Positions 7,868-16,544 of a DNA stretch of 64,000 bases are shown one piece after another; the stretch's first letter is position 1, and the number at the start of each line of letters is the position of its first letter. The notes below the pieces were generated by a model that did not search any database, was not told the DNA's origin, and was given only the letters and a program-made list of their open reading frames with translations. This DNA is from Pyrinomonadaceae bacterium MAG19_C2-C3. GTDB lineage: Bacteria > Acidobacteriota > Blastocatellia > Pyrinomonadales > Pyrinomonadaceae. The stretch spans positions 1 to 64,000 of the forward strand of contig JANDLT010000023.1 of the NCBI GenBank assembly GCA_024330265.1, given 5' to 3'. A program made the position numbers and the translations under genes.

Positions 7868-8735
7868 TCATTCATGAAACTGATTCCATGCTTGCGCGGG
7901 TAAGAAGTCAAGAGATAAATTGGGCTTAACGCAGTTCGCTGCCACAGCTTTCTCAAAGGCTTTTATCACCAACTCTTCCGTCATCGAATCAGCGACCGCC
8001 CAGCCGACAATTCGTTTGCTGAATGTGTCTTGCCAACTTGCCAAATAACTCCACTTGCTTGGGCGAGAGCGGCAAGTATGTAATGTCGCCGACGATAACT
8101 TCAGCAGGTTGGCTTGCGGCGTTCTTTTTATCAAGCAACAGGTTCGGACTGGCTTGCACGGTGTGGCGCGAATCAGTTGTTAGTGGACGAAAACGGCGCG
8201 GCGTAATCGCCTCTAACGCCAGTCTTCGCATCAGCGAGCGAACCTGAAAACGTCCGCCCCGCACGCCCTGCGCCTTCAACTCCGCCGCGATGCGGCGTGA
8301 CCCGCAACGTCGCCGGTGCGCCCAGAAAACCTGTTTGACCTGTGTGCTAAGTTCGACTTTTACCGTACTTAACATGTAAGTTTTGCCGCTCACATAAGCG
8401 TGATACGTACTCTTTGAGACTCGCATCACACGGCATACCAGAGCGAGCGGGTAGTTGCCCTTAACTTCATCAATAAAGCGGTAGCGAATTACGCGCTTCT
8501 GCCGAAGATTGCGGGCTGCCTTCTTTAGGATGTCGCGTTCCATTTCCGCTTCACGCAATTTCTTGCGTAAGATAATGACTTCTTGCGTCGCGTCAGAACT
8601 GGTGACGCTCAACTGTCGCTTCCAGTTATGGAGCAGACTCTCGGCAACGCCTAATTCTCTCGAAATCGATGCCACCGATTGCCCGTCGTGAATCTTCTTC
8701 ACCGCTTGTTGTTTGTATTCGTCGTATTTTCTCAT
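7868..8735 (-). pseudogene. IS3-family transposase (OrfA+OrfB), frameshifted and truncated
   Basis: From the ATG at 8735 the protein reads MRKYDEYKQQAVKKIHDGQS, an OrfA helix-turn-helix, then a leucine-zipper region (VIILRKKLREAEMERDILKK). It runs without a stop into OrfB (VIRYRFIDEVKGNYPLALVC), so the two parts usually joined by programmed frameshifting are in one frame here. The integrase core starts with the first Asp in VIVGDITYLP. Near 8062 a one-base change moves the sequence into another frame (KWSYLASWQDTFSKRIVGWA), which ends after AVAANCVKPNL, just before the second Asp. The gene is dead. Confidence 0.85.
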
Positions 8736-8790
8736 CGCTCTATTCTAGCGAGAGTTTTGTGTCCTGAATAATTAGACCACCTCACTTTGG
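7868..8790 (-). mobile_element. IS3-family insertion sequence, 3' truncated
   Basis: The element runs on the minus strand. Its upstream end is near 8790, where the minus strand reads TGAGGTGGTCTAATTATTCA, a typical IS3-group terminus, 55 bases before the transposase ATG. The downstream end is missing: the transposase sequence is lost before the second catalytic Asp and runs into unrelated sequence near 7885. No second terminal repeat can be found. Confidence 0.7.
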
Positions 8791-8953
8791 GCGAGAACAG
8801 ATGACGAATCCATTTAGAGAGGAAAGCAAATGTAAGCAGTGGCAACACTTGCTTGTGCGCTTCTCACTGTGCAAGCAGTTACGGACGATAAATTAGTATC
8901 GTCTAGGCAGGGGTTGTAGCTGCCGCGTTCGTCAAAGAGCGTTTGAAAGGCTT
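8791..8953. other. Non-coding stretch between IS3 end and intron domain V
   Basis: No gene is supported. The sequence includes GTGCGC (8856) and a run through GGACGATAAATTAGTATCGT (8884-8903, partly self-complementary) and CGTTTGAAAG next to domain V. This could be leftover intron domain IV or joiner sequence, but I cannot align it to a specific intron. Confidence 0.4.
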
Positions 8954-9028
8954 GAGCCTATTGCGGGGAAACTCGCACGATGGGTTCTTAGGGGAGGGAG
9001 CGGCGGCAACGTCGCTTCCTTACCCGAC
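8954..9028 (+). ncRNA. Group II intron 3' end: domains V and VI
   Basis: Positions 8954-8987 form a 34-nt hairpin that matches group II domain V in length and layout: 5' GAGCC pairs with 3' GGTTC, an inner stem TGCGGG pairs with CTCGCA and is closed by a GAAA tetraloop, and a two-base CG bulge lies on the 3' side. Immediately after, 8991-9025 folds into a long stem (GGGGAGGGAGCGGCG with CGTCGCTTCCTTACCC) capped by GCAA, as in domain VI, with an unpaired A near 9022 as candidate branch point. The intron would end near 9028 (CCCGAC). No intron-encoded reverse transcriptase is found upstream; that side meets the IS3 copy. A remnant, judged by eye. Confidence 0.7.
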
Positions 9029-9073
9029 TTCGGCACGTTTTCCGATACGAGCCAACCGTTGCAAAAGGGATGA

Positions 9074-10135
9074 TTATGGTTTAGCTTCATAGACTAAATT
9101 AAAAGGCGTTTCGGTTGCTCGGCGGAAATGTGAAAAACCGCTTTTAGTTATCACATCTTTTATACGCGCTTCACCGGCTTGCGCTCCCAACGCCAATCCG
9201 ACTTCTTGCGACAGCGAAGCCGGAGTGCAAAGCAGTGTCGAAGCCGAATAAAAGGCGCGTCCGATTGGATTCAAATTGTCTTCAACTCGGTCGTGAGCAA
9301 ACGGCTCGACAATCATCCACGTTCCATCTGTAGCCAGAGATTTGCGGACGTGCGCGGCTGCGCCTACCGGGTCGCCCATATCGTGCAGGCAGTCAAAGTA
9401 AGTGACAAAATCGTAATCGCCGCCGGGAAAATCTTTCGCTTTGGCGACTTCAAACGAAACGCGCTCGGCAACTCCGCCTTCTGCGGCTCGCTGACGCGCC
9501 ATCTCGATTGATTGGTCGTGATAATCGAAACCGACGAAAGTTGAATTCGGATACGTCTGCGCCATCAAGACGGTTGAAGCTCCAAGCCCGCAACCGATGT
9601 CGGCAACTTTCGCACCCGTTTTCAATTTTTCTTCAACGCCGTCAAGAGCCGGAATCCACGAACTAATCAGATTCGCGGCATAACCGGGACGGAAAAACAT
9701 CTCTGTCCCGCGAAAAAGTCCGGCATCGTGTTCGTGCCAGCCAAAGCCCTCGCCCGTGCGAAATCTCTCGGTCAGTTTTGGCACCGCTCGCACGGCGGAA
9801 ACAGCGAGTAGAAACGCGCCGGGCAAGTAAGCCGGACTCGATTCATCAGCCAACACAAAGGCTTGTTCTTCCGACAGAAAATAACTTTGATTGTCTGCGT
9901 CGTAAGAAACGTAACCGCCCGCCGCCTGCGCGTTGAGCCACTCGCGCACATAACGCTCGTTTGTTCCCGTAGCTGCGGCTAATTCGGCAGACGTAATTGC
10001 TTTGCCCGCTTTAGCCATCGCCTTATAAAGACCGAGACTTTCGCCGATAACAACCAATCCGGCGTGCATCGTCGCGCCGAAATCCGTAATACAAGTTCCC
10101 AATAATTGATTCAGTTTCTCTTCGTTAATAGCCAT
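9074..10135 (-). CDS. Class I SAM-dependent methyltransferase with winged-helix N-terminus
   Basis: A 353-residue protein. An AGGAGGA on the minus strand just upstream fixes the ATG at 10135; the longer open frame to 10180 is not needed. The first about 90 residues form a winged-helix dimerisation region (ITSAELAAATGTNERYVREW), as in O-methyltransferases and the Rv2258c-like group. The catalytic domain has the SAM motif VADIGCGLGASTVLMAQ near 177, FVGFDYHDQSIEMARQRA near 202 and DFVTYFDCLHDMGDP near 243. The substrate is unknown. It stands alone next to the mobile-element graveyard and is intact. Confidence 0.85.
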   Translation of the reverse strand: MAINEEKLNQLLGTCITDFGATMHAGLVVIGESLGLYKAMAKAGKAITSAELAAATGTNERYVREWLNAQAAGGYVSYDADNQSYFLSEEQAFVLADESSPAYLPGAFLLAVSAVRAVPKLTERFRTGEGFGWHEHDAGLFRGTEMFFRPGYAANLISSWIPALDGVEEKLKTGAKVADIGCGLGASTVLMAQTYPNSTFVGFDYHDQSIEMARQRAAEGGVAERVSFEVAKAKDFPGGDYDFVTYFDCLHDMGDPVGAAAHVRKSLATDGTWMIVEPFAHDRVEDNLNPIGRAFYSASTLLCTPASLSQEVGLALGAQAGEARIKDVITKSGFSHFRRATETPFNLVYEAKP

Positions 10136-10225
10136 AAATCCTCCTGACGAATATCTACACCTTTTTCGTTCAAATTTCAAACGCTCGTATTAAACACGAA
10201 GTGCCGAACTACTGTATATACGGAC

Positions 10226-10431
10226 ACATTCCACATAACATCCCCTACAGGCATATTATGTGGAATGTATTCGCATAATACCCTTATCTGCATACTGCAT
10301 ATGCGAATCAAGGGTAGAAATCAGTGATGAAGAATCAACAACTTACAGCGTTAGTTGACGATGAATTAGAAAGTGGATTGCTGTAAGCCCTTTGTTTGTA
10401 ACGCGGCGAATTTCCTACCCTTGATTCGCAT
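10226..10431. repeat. Two nested inverted-repeat structures, MITE-like
   Basis: A hairpin at 10226-10268 (ACATTCCACATAA and its complement) is followed by a 131-bp unit whose ends are inverted, ATGCGAATCAAGGGTAGAAA at 10301-10320 and its near-perfect complement at 10411-10431. The unit contains only a 19-codon frame (ATG 10327), probably chance. This covers most of the roughly 350-base gap between the methyltransferase start and the CrtC-like gene. No coding gene is supported. Confidence 0.65.
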
Positions 10432-10488
10432 TACGTACAGGATTTTTGGAAAACAGTCACTCTGTACTTGTCGTTCGGTTTTGCGTCG

Positions 10489-11625
10489 TCATGGCAAAAA
10501 CGACGTGCGACCATTGCGCCCGATTCGCATGTTCACGAGCCAATCAATCCATCGCCAACGAAGGGCGCGCGGGGCGAGATGTTCGCTGATAAGCGGTGCG
10601 CTGTGCGTTTGTCCGTCGCCTAAATCGAGCGTCGCGTGACCGTGAAATCTGAGATAGAAAAAGCTGGCGTCAATCACTTTGTGTTGTGCGACACGCAAGA
10701 CGGGAGAAGGGTTTTGTTCGCCTGTTTCAGGTATCGTCTCAAAGCTTAGTTCGCGCGGGTAATGCAAGCCGAAGCGGTTAAGGCGTGCGCTGTGGGTGTG
10801 AAGTCGCGCGTTGTGAATCGTTAATTTACGGTTGCGGATAAGCAGTAAGCGCGTGACGGCTTGGGGAGCATTCTGTTCCCGAAAGCGATAGAAAATCGCG
10901 GTGGCATCGAGGAAGTGAGCGCGTCCCCACTGCCAATCCGCGACGGTTTCGGTCAGTGGGCGCGTGTCACGGTTGTGGTCGTGGTAGCCCGTGCCTGTCC
11001 AGATAATTTCGCGCGCCGCGTTGTCGCGCTCAGTGATACGGAACGAACCTTCGACACGACAACGCGGCGCGACCATGTTCCATTCATGCGCGGGTGATGC
11101 GGATGCGTGCGCGTCGGGTTCAAGCAGTGAAGCTTCGACGATGCGCCACACAAAGCGGGCTTTGAGATGTTCGTGGGCGCGCAACTTTACGTCGAGTTTC
11201 AATTCATAACGCGCTCCGTTCTCATCGTGTACAAACTCGAACGAACAGTTCCTGATGCGACACGCGGGAGCGTGGGTTGATGCCGTGAAATCCGATGCGT
11301 CGTGTTCGCTGATGGAGCGAATAAACGGGCGACCGTCGCGGTACAAAGAACACACGACGGCGGGGAAGCGCGGCGGGCTAGTTGCCCCGCGTCCTGTCTC
11401 GTATCGCGGCGTGTGATGAAGCTGCGTTGATTGATTATAGCGCGGCGAGAAAATGAAGTTGGTCAGAAAGATGATGACCAGCACATCGCGTCCGTCATCG
11501 CTCACGGCGTCAAAGTACCACCATTCGTAAGCCGCCGTTTCCGCGTCGGCGTGCCATACATCATCGTGTATGTTCGACTTGATATGAAAAGCGTCGGTTG
11601 AGTCGAGGTGCGGGTTGGTGTTCAC
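10489..11625 (-). CDS. CrtC-like (carotenoid 1,2-hydratase / hydroxyneurosporene synthase) protein
   Basis: About 378 residues if started at the GTG at 11625. The open frame reaches 12012, but that extension lies antisense to a well-supported gene and is discarded. The protein has two lipocalin-like halves as in the CrtC/AttH family: AAYEWWYFDAVSDDGRDVLV near residue 31 (the W-Y-x-D pattern near the start of CrtC), a middle beta-rich part, GTGYHDHNRDTRPL near 230, and WQWGRAHFLDATAIFYRF near 250. CrtC enzymes hydrate acyclic carotenoid ends; no carotenoid genes are near, so the actual substrate is open. The start codon is uncertain. Confidence 0.6.
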   Translation of the reverse strand: MNTNPHLDSTDAFHIKSNIHDDVWHADAETAAYEWWYFDAVSDDGRDVLVIIFLTNFIFSPRYNQSTQLHHTPRYETGRGATSPPRFPAVVCSLYRDGRPFIRSISEHDASDFTASTHAPACRIRNCSFEFVHDENGARYELKLDVKLRAHEHLKARFVWRIVEASLLEPDAHASASPAHEWNMVAPRCRVEGSFRITERDNAAREIIWTGTGYHDHNRDTRPLTETVADWQWGRAHFLDATAIFYRFREQNAPQAVTRLLLIRNRKLTIHNARLHTHSARLNRFGLHYPRELSFETIPETGEQNPSPVLRVAQHKVIDASFFYLRFHGHATLDLGDGQTHSAPLISEHLAPRALRWRWIDWLVNMRIGRNGRTSFLP

Positions 11626-11728
11626 TATCGGGCGAGAGTACAGGTTTTTAGTGAAGGTTGAAAACTCATCGGGTGTACACGAAACACGCGATAAACGATG
11701 GGCGCGTGAGGCGTGTACAATTAACGGC

Positions 11729-12226
11729 ATGAGCGACAAAGTAGAAAGCGGGAAAGATTTAATCGGCGTTTTTGATGAACAGTTCACGCGCATACACATC
11801 GCTTCGTGTCTGTTTATAGAGACTGTGCCGCCGGAACTTTTGTATCTCCAACCGCGCTCATCCGCGATGCTGCCCGTGTATTCGTGCGGCGAATACGTCT
11901 TGCGAAGCGCGGGCAAGGTCGAACAAACTTTCGGCGGCATCACGGCGAATTTATGGGATGACCCGTTCGAGTGGACGCTGCCCGAAACTCTGCCGCGCAC
12001 GAGTGACATCATTGATTATTTGAACGAAGCGGAAGCGATGCGCGGGCGCGGCTTCGCGGTGCTGAACACAGATGCGGACTTGAATAAAGAAATCGCCGTG
12101 CCTTCGGGCGAGAGGGAAACTCTGTTGAGGTTGATTGTTGATACCTTGCGGTGCGCCGCGCATTATCAAGGGCGGGCGTTTGCGACACTGCGTTTTCTGT
12201 GCGACGCGAAACTTCCGGCTGTGTGA
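11729..12226 (+). CDS. DinB-family four-helix protein
   Basis: A 165-residue protein with the DinB-like pattern: an N-terminal helix (KDLIGVFDEQFTRIHIASCL), a central helix after GITANLWDDPFEWTLPE, and a C-terminal helix LRCAAHYQGRAFATLRFL that matches the HxxGxAxxxLR end of DinB proteins. A His in the last helix (AAHYQG) is kept, while other metal ligands are less clear. DinB proteins are thiol-dependent metalloenzymes or stress proteins of varied function. The frame is open to 11615, but the ATG at 11729 is preferred. It is divergent from the CrtC-like gene with about 100 bases between. Confidence 0.65.
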   Translation: MSDKVESGKDLIGVFDEQFTRIHIASCLFIETVPPELLYLQPRSSAMLPVYSCGEYVLRSAGKVEQTFGGITANLWDDPFEWTLPETLPRTSDIIDYLNEAEAMRGRGFAVLNTDADLNKEIAVPSGERETLLRLIVDTLRCAAHYQGRAFATLRFLCDAKLPAV

Positions 12227-12345
12227 ATTGACGATGCGAGATTTTCGCGTGAACCTATGACGCGCCCCGAACGTAAAGACGTGCGAAGAACTTACAGGTT
12301 ATCCTATCGTCCGTTTATCATATTTTCATCAAAAGAGGATTCAAA

Positions 12346-12933
12346 ATGTATTGTCCGCAGTGCGGTCAAAATCAGGTTGCAGACGACGTGCGGTACTGCT
12401 CGCGGTGCGGCTTTCTGCTGGTGAATGTGGCGCAGTTGTTGGCGACGGGCGGCGTGATACCGCAAACAATAACGACGAAGAAAAAGAAGCGTCAAAAAAC
12501 AAGACGCGACGGCGTGCGGCAAGGGGTGATATTGATGATGTTGGCGACCATTATCGTACCGCTCATCGCCGCGAATGATGGAGGCGCGGAAGCCGTCGCC
12601 TTCTTCTCGCTCGTCGGTCATCTCGGCGGCTTGCTGCGAATCATCTACTCGTTGCTGTTCCTGCCGTCCGCCGATGAAGTGAACCCTAATCAGCCTTCAC
12701 TCGAAGCGGTTTATACCCCGCCCGCTTTCAACATCGCTCCGCCGCAACCCGCCGCTTCATTACCGCCACACGTTTCGCGCGCTTCGTTATTCGACACCGC
12801 GCGCCGAAACACGGGCGAACTCGTCACACCGCGCACGAGCGTCACCGACCACACGACGAGATTGCTGAAACAGGAGCCGGAAAGCAGTAGGCAGAGGGCA
12901 GTAGGCAGTAGGCAGAGTGAAGAAGATAGTTGA
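12346..12933 (+). CDS. Zinc-ribbon membrane protein with repeat-derived C-terminus
   Basis: A 195-residue protein starting with a double CxxC zinc ribbon (MYCPQCGQNQ, YCSRCGFLLV), a basic linker (TKKKKRQKTRR), a hydrophobic segment near 67-85 (GVILMMLATIIVPLIAA) and a second near 93-113. A Pro-rich linker follows and a motif VTDHTTRLLKQEPE. The last about 20 residues (SSRQRAVGSRQ...) are encoded by heptamer tandem repeats at 12886-12915. AGAGGA at 12333-12338 supports the ATG. Related in layout to the protein at 4776; function unknown. Confidence 0.7.
   Translation: MYCPQCGQNQVADDVRYCSRCGFLLVNVAQLLATGGVIPQTITTKKKKRQKTRRDGVRQGVILMMLATIIVPLIAANDGGAEAVAFFSLVGHLGGLLRIIYSLLFLPSADEVNPNQPSLEAVYTPPAFNIAPPQPAASLPPHVSRASLFDTARRNTGELVTPRTSVTDHTTRLLKQEPESSRQRAVGSRQSEEDS
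12884..12920 (+). repeat. Heptamer tandem array (GGCAGTA/GGCAGAG), plus orientation
   Basis: About five 7-bp units, AGCAGTA-GGCAGAG-GGCAGTA-GGCAGTA-GGCAGAG, at the 3' end of the zinc-ribbon gene, where they are translated. The inverted partner array is at 13135-13169. Confidence 0.85.
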
Positions 12934-13018
12934 TTGTTGACAGTGAATTGAAGAAGCAAGCAGTTTATCCGTTCACTATTCTGTGTCTTAGAGCGATTTC
13001 CAAATCAATTTAACAACC

Positions 13019-13091
13019 GTTTAGAGGCGGGCTTCCGCCCGCCGTTGTGCGTGGTATGCGAGCGACGGCGGGCAGAAGCCCGCCTCTAAAC
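13019..13091. repeat. Strong inverted repeat (GTTTAGAGGCGGGC arms)
   Basis: Arms at 13019-13045 and 13065-13091 pair over about 27 bases with one or two mismatches and a 19-base loop. It lies between two convergent genes and may end both transcripts; no T-run is seen. A related GGCGGGCATCGCCCGCC palindrome begins the window. Confidence 0.75.
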
Positions 13092-13134
13092 TTCTGTTGG
13101 AGATGTAAGGAAAGGCAAATGCAAACCGCTCTAT

Positions 13135-13169
<35 letters not shown>

Positions 13170-13170
13170 C

Positions 13171-14337
13171 TCAGAACAACTCGAACTTGACGGTTAAATA
13201 CTTGCGTGGGTTTTGCCGGAAGTCGTAAAGGAGTTTGACGGATTCGGCGGAGAGTTGGTTGACGTTGTTGTAAAGCTGTTCGTCGGTCAGGAGTTTTCCG
13301 AGTGTGCCTTCGCCGCGTTGCGCTCCGGCGACAAGGGAATCAATGCGTTCGGCGGTAGTGTTGAAGCGGGCGATGGCGGCGCGTGTGTCGTTATAAAGCT
13401 GTTCGTCGGTCAGGAGTTTTCCGGCTGTGCCGCGTCCGGCGCGAAGGTCACTGACGACAAGGTTGATTTCAGCGATTGATTCATTAAGGCGCGTGATGCT
13501 CTGGCGGGCTTCGGCGATGGTGTCGCGCGTTTCGTTGTAAAGCTGTTCGTCGGTTAAGAGTTTTCCGGCGGTGCCGCGTCCCTGTTGTAAATCAGTGGCG
13601 ATGGTTTGCAGTTGTTGAATTGATGCGTTCAGGCTTTCGTAAAGCGCGGGGTCATTGATTAAACGTCCGGCAGTTCCGCGCCCGGCGCGAATCTGATTGA
13701 TGAGGTCTTGCGATTCGCGCACCGCCGCGTTGAGGTTGTTGTAAAACGCTTCGTCGTTGATGAGCCGCCCGAACGTGCCTTGTCCCTGATTGATTTTGCG
13801 GGCGATTTCCGTCGTCTCCGTCGAGAAGCGCGTCAGTTGTTCGGTCAAGTCTTTCCCGGAAGAAGTTAAATCGGAAAGCCCGCCGCCCGATGATGAGCGC
13901 AGTAAATAGTTTTCCGTCACCGGGTCGGCGACCGCCGACCCGGGCGAGATGTTGACGACTTTATCGGGAGCGAGAAGGCTCGGACTGGTCAGCAGCGCAA
14001 TCGAATCGGTGCGTATGCGCTCGGTCACGGGCTGCCCGTCAATGGTTTCATCAACCGCGAGAACGACTTCGACGCGCTCGTTCTGATTGCCTTCCGAAGG
14101 GGGAAGCAGTCGCACCTCCTCGACGCTGCCGACGCGCAAGCCCGCGAGTTGAACTTCCGCTCCGGGACGCAAGCCGTCGGCGTTAGCGAAGCGTGCGCGC
14201 AGGGTTATCTTCGACGCGAACGGCGAGATGTCGCCCGATGCGTTGAGAATCAAAAGGATTAACAACACGATGGCAATGACGATAAAGATGCCGACGCGCA
14301 CGCCGCGTATTCCGGTATTTCTTTTTGGTGGAGACAT
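13171..14337 (-). CDS. mlaD: MCE/MlaD-family lipid-binding protein with tandem repeats
   Basis: The periplasmic, membrane-anchored substrate-binding part of an MCE/Mla-type phospholipid ABC transporter. In its 388 residues, one N-terminal TM helix (VGIFIVIAIVLLILLILNAS) is followed by the MCE domain with FANADGLRPGAEVQLAGLRVG near residue 50. After about 165 a helical region contains five or so copies of a unit centred on GRGTAGKLLTDEQLYN (variants QGTFGRLINDEAFYN, GRGTAGRLINDPALYE, GEGTLGKLLTDEQLYN). This repeated tail is typical of long MCE proteins and may form the helical channel. It is the last gene of the minus-strand mlaE-mlaF-mlaD operon. Confidence 0.9.
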   Translation of the reverse strand: MSPPKRNTGIRGVRVGIFIVIAIVLLILLILNASGDISPFASKITLRARFANADGLRPGAEVQLAGLRVGSVEEVRLLPPSEGNQNERVEVVLAVDETIDGQPVTERIRTDSIALLTSPSLLAPDKVVNISPGSAVADPVTENYLLRSSSGGGLSDLTSSGKDLTEQLTRFSTETTEIARKINQGQGTFGRLINDEAFYNNLNAAVRESQDLINQIRAGRGTAGRLINDPALYESLNASIQQLQTIATDLQQGRGTAGKLLTDEQLYNETRDTIAEARQSITRLNESIAEINLVVSDLRAGRGTAGKLLTDEQLYNDTRAAIARFNTTAERIDSLVAGAQRGEGTLGKLLTDEQLYNNVNQLSAESVKLLYDFRQNPRKYLTVKFELF

Positions 14338-14342
14338 AATAG

Positions 14343-14465
14343 ATAAAGTAGAAAGTAGAAAGTAAAAGGGAGAAAAGGAGAAGGTGAAAGGTTATAAAGT
14401 AGAGAAAGATTCAAGGGGAATTTTTATCTTGATTTCTACTTTCTACCTTCTACTTTCTACTTTCA
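14343..14465. repeat. Heptamer tandem arrays (GTAGAAA), inverted pair
   Basis: A plus array at 14348-14369 (AAAGTAG units decaying into AAGGGAG/AAGGTGA) and a minus array at 14437-14463 (GTAGAAA-GTAGAAG-GTAGAAA-GTAGAAA on the minus strand) fill the space between mlaF and mlaD. The same heptamers recur at 25353-25480. Confidence 0.85.
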
Positions 14466-14466
14466 C

Positions 14467-15393
14467 TCACTTTCCGTGGATGAATGTTTGGATGTATCTG
14501 TCGTCGGATTTGCGAAGCAGTTCGTCCGTGCCGCTAAAGATGATTTCGCCGTCGCGGAGCATCATGATTTTGGTGTTGATTAAACATAGCTTCTCGCCTT
14601 CCTGTTCGAGTATGACTTCGCCGGAGTCGTCAACCACCGCGTACTCGCCTGTGAGGTAAGTCAGGTTGTTCATTTCGTGGGTGACGAAGATTGATGATAC
14701 GTCTTCGAGGTCGCGCAGTTTTATCGCCAGTTCGCAGATGGTGCGCGCGGTTGGCGGGTCAAGTCCGGCGGTCGGTTCGTCAAAGAGAATTACGGAAGGC
14801 GCGCCGACGAGGGCGCGTGCGATGCCGACGCGCCGCCGCATCCCGCCGGAGAGTTCAATCGGCATCTTCTCAATCGCGTCTTCGAGATTGACGAAGCGCA
14901 ACATGCGCCGCACTTCTTCTTCAACTTGGGCTTCATCAACGTTCTGTTCGTGCAGGCGATACGCCACGTTGTCATACACGGAAAGCGAATCAAACAGCGC
15001 GCCTTCCTGAAATATCATCCCGATTTTATGGCGCACGCTCATCATCTGTTCTTCGGTGTAATCGGTGATGTCTTCGCCGTCAACTAAGACGCGCCCGGAA
15101 TCGGGTTTGAGCAAGCCGAGAATGATTTTAATCAGGGTTGATTTCCCTGTCCCCGAACCGCCGAGAATGATTTTCGTTTCGCCTTTCTGGACGACGAAAC
15201 TGATGCCGCCTAAAATCACACGCTCACCGAACGTCAAATGCACGTCACGAAACTCGATGGCGGGGACGGTGCGCGAACGGTCGTCAACTTCCGCGAAAGT
15301 CGAATCCGCCGCCGCATCGCTAACAGTTGCATTGGCGGTTTCAGCCGACGCCGATTCGGATGCGGATTGAAGTTCAAAATCAGTGGAGACCAT
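14467..15393 (-). CDS. mlaF: MlaF-type ABC transporter ATP-binding protein
   Basis: The ATPase of the Mla/MCE lipid transporter. Starting at the ATG at 15393 gives 308 residues; an upstream frame into mlaE is rejected. The first about 45 residues are an Ala/Ser/Glu-rich extension not usual in MlaF. Then come Walker [10 protein letters not shown] near 80, Q-loop [12 protein letters not shown] near 130, signature [15 protein letters not shown] near 186 and Walker [13 protein letters not shown] near 208, with the switch His in FVTHEMNNL. The C-terminus ([19 protein letters not shown]) is typical of this subfamily. It lies 26 bases after mlaE and 129 before mlaD, with heptamer repeats in that gap. 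Confidence 0.93.
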   Translation of the reverse strand: MVSTDFELQSASESASAETANATVSDAAADSTFAEVDDRSRTVPAIEFRDVHLTFGERVILGGISFVVQKGETKIILGGSGTGKSTLIKIILGLLKPDSGRVLVDGEDITDYTEEQMMSVRHKIGMIFQEGALFDSLSVYDNVAYRLHEQNVDEAQVEEEVRRMLRFVNLEDAIEKMPIELSGGMRRRVGIARALVGAPSVILFDEPTAGLDPPTARTICELAIKLRDLEDVSSIFVTHEMNNLTYLTGEYAVVDDSGEVILEQEGEKLCLINTKIMMLRDGEIIFSGTDELLRKSDDRYIQTFIHGK

Positions 15394-15419
15394 AAAAGTT
15401 TGGGTGGTACTTCGGACAA

Positions 15420-16187
15420 TTATGTCGGAACATTTAGCACGACTTGTAAGGCTTTGGCGAGAAAGAAATCGGAGATGATGACCATGATGGCGGACAGCAC
15501 GACGGCGCGCGTCGTCGAGAGTCCGACACCGACCGTGCCGCCTTCGGTCGTCAATCCTTGTCGGCATGAAATCGCGCAGATGAGAAAACCGAAGACAATC
15601 GGTTTGATAACGCCGCCGATAACATCATCGCCCGTGATGCCGTTGCGAACCGAGTTGAGAAACGTACTCGAATCTTGTTGGAATAGCGAAACCGCGACAA
15701 TCCATCCGCCCATGATTCCGATGATGTCGGCAAGCACCGTCAGAAGCGGAAGCGAGATGAGCAGGGCGATAAGTCGCGGGGCGACGAGTTTGCGAATCGG
15801 GTCAGTGCCGAGTGCGCGCATCGCGTCAATTTGTTGCGAGACGGACATCGCGCCGAGTTCGGCGGAAATCGCGCTGCCGACGCGCGCCGTAACCATTAAC
15901 GCCGACAGCACGGGACCCAATTCGCGCACCAACGAGAGGGCGATAAGCTGCCCCGTGACGCTCTGTGTGCCAAAGGATTTGAGCGTCGGCACGGTTTGCA
16001 AAGTCAGTACGCCACCGGTGAAAAATCCCGTCAGAAGAATAATGGATAAACTGCCGACGCCGATGCGGTCAATCTGCGTCAGGATTTCGGCAAAGTAAGC
16101 CGGACGACGAATGATGCGGACGAGGGCGCGTGTCGCAAGCAAAAATGTTTCTTGGATTTCAAGTAAAACCTGAAGCAGAGTGTTCAT
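15420..16187 (-). CDS. mlaE: MlaE-type ABC transporter permease
   Basis: The inner-membrane permease of the Mla/MCE lipid transporter. The ATG at 16187 gives 255 residues, the family length; the frame open to 16472 passes through repeat DNA and is not used. Five or so TM segments are visible, with conserved family stretches [20 protein letters not shown] near 115, [19 protein letters not shown] and [20 protein letters not shown]. It is the first gene of the mlaE-mlaF-mlaD operon. The system moves phospholipids between the inner and outer membranes; mlaC and mlaB equivalents are not in this window. Confidence 0.93.
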   Translation of the reverse strand: MNTLLQVLLEIQETFLLATRALVRIIRRPAYFAEILTQIDRIGVGSLSIILLTGFFTGGVLTLQTVPTLKSFGTQSVTGQLIALSLVRELGPVLSALMVTARVGSAISAELGAMSVSQQIDAMRALGTDPIRKLVAPRLIALLISLPLLTVLADIIGIMGGWIVAVSLFQQDSSTFLNSVRNGITGDDVIGGVIKPIVFGFLICAISCRQGLTTEGGTVGVGLSTTRAVVLSAIMVIISDFFLAKALQVVLNVPT

Positions 16188-16348
16188 GCGATATGTTCGG
16201 GCGAAATGAATCGAAAACGCATGATGTGCGGAAACAGCCGGAGAGGTCAAGCGGTATTTATTATTACCTGATCTCTCTCGCTGTTTCCGTGTGTTGCTTG
16301 TGTTAATTGAAGGGTTGATTGAAGCGCACTTGAACGGCGAAATGCTTA

Positions 16349-16523
16349 GCTCGACTTTATCCATTTTGGAAACAGGGAATGTAAATAAAAGACTTAGCGT
16401 CACGATTATTCGCCAGACTTTTTGAATGTCAGTCAAAAAGTGGACATTCAAAAAGTCTGACGTTGAAAACAAAAGACTTATGCCTTCGGCGTTTCGGCTT
16501 CCTAAAAATGGATAAAGTCGAGC
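16349..16523. repeat. Nested inverted repeat upstream of mlaE
   Basis: Outer arms GCTCGACTTTATCCATTTT (16349-16367) and their perfect complement (16505-16523) enclose an inner pair AGACTTTTTGAATGTC (16415-16430) and complement (16443-16458). The 175-bp symmetric unit contains no supported gene and looks like a miniature transposable element. It lies 162 bases upstream of the mlaE start. Confidence 0.75.
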
Positions 16524-16544
16524 TTAGAGGTTGTTTGAAAAGTT

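Noticed and set aside
7868-8735. Programmed frameshift site making a functional IS3 OrfAB
   Set aside because: The shift near 8062 is inside the catalytic domain, not at the OrfA-OrfB junction, and the C-terminal catalytic part is missing altogether.
10327-10386. 19-codon frame inside the MITE-like unit
   Set aside because: Too short, no clear family, and enclosed by inverted repeats; probably chance.
11626-12012. N-terminal extension of the CrtC-like frame
   Set aside because: Lies entirely antisense to the DinB-like gene and lacks family similarity; the GTG at 11625 is preferred.
12884-12920. Heptamer array as a CRISPR or microsatellite sequencing artefact
   Set aside because: The units have no spacers, and the same type of array with different unit sequence and an inverted mate recurs at several sites, so an artefact is unlikely.
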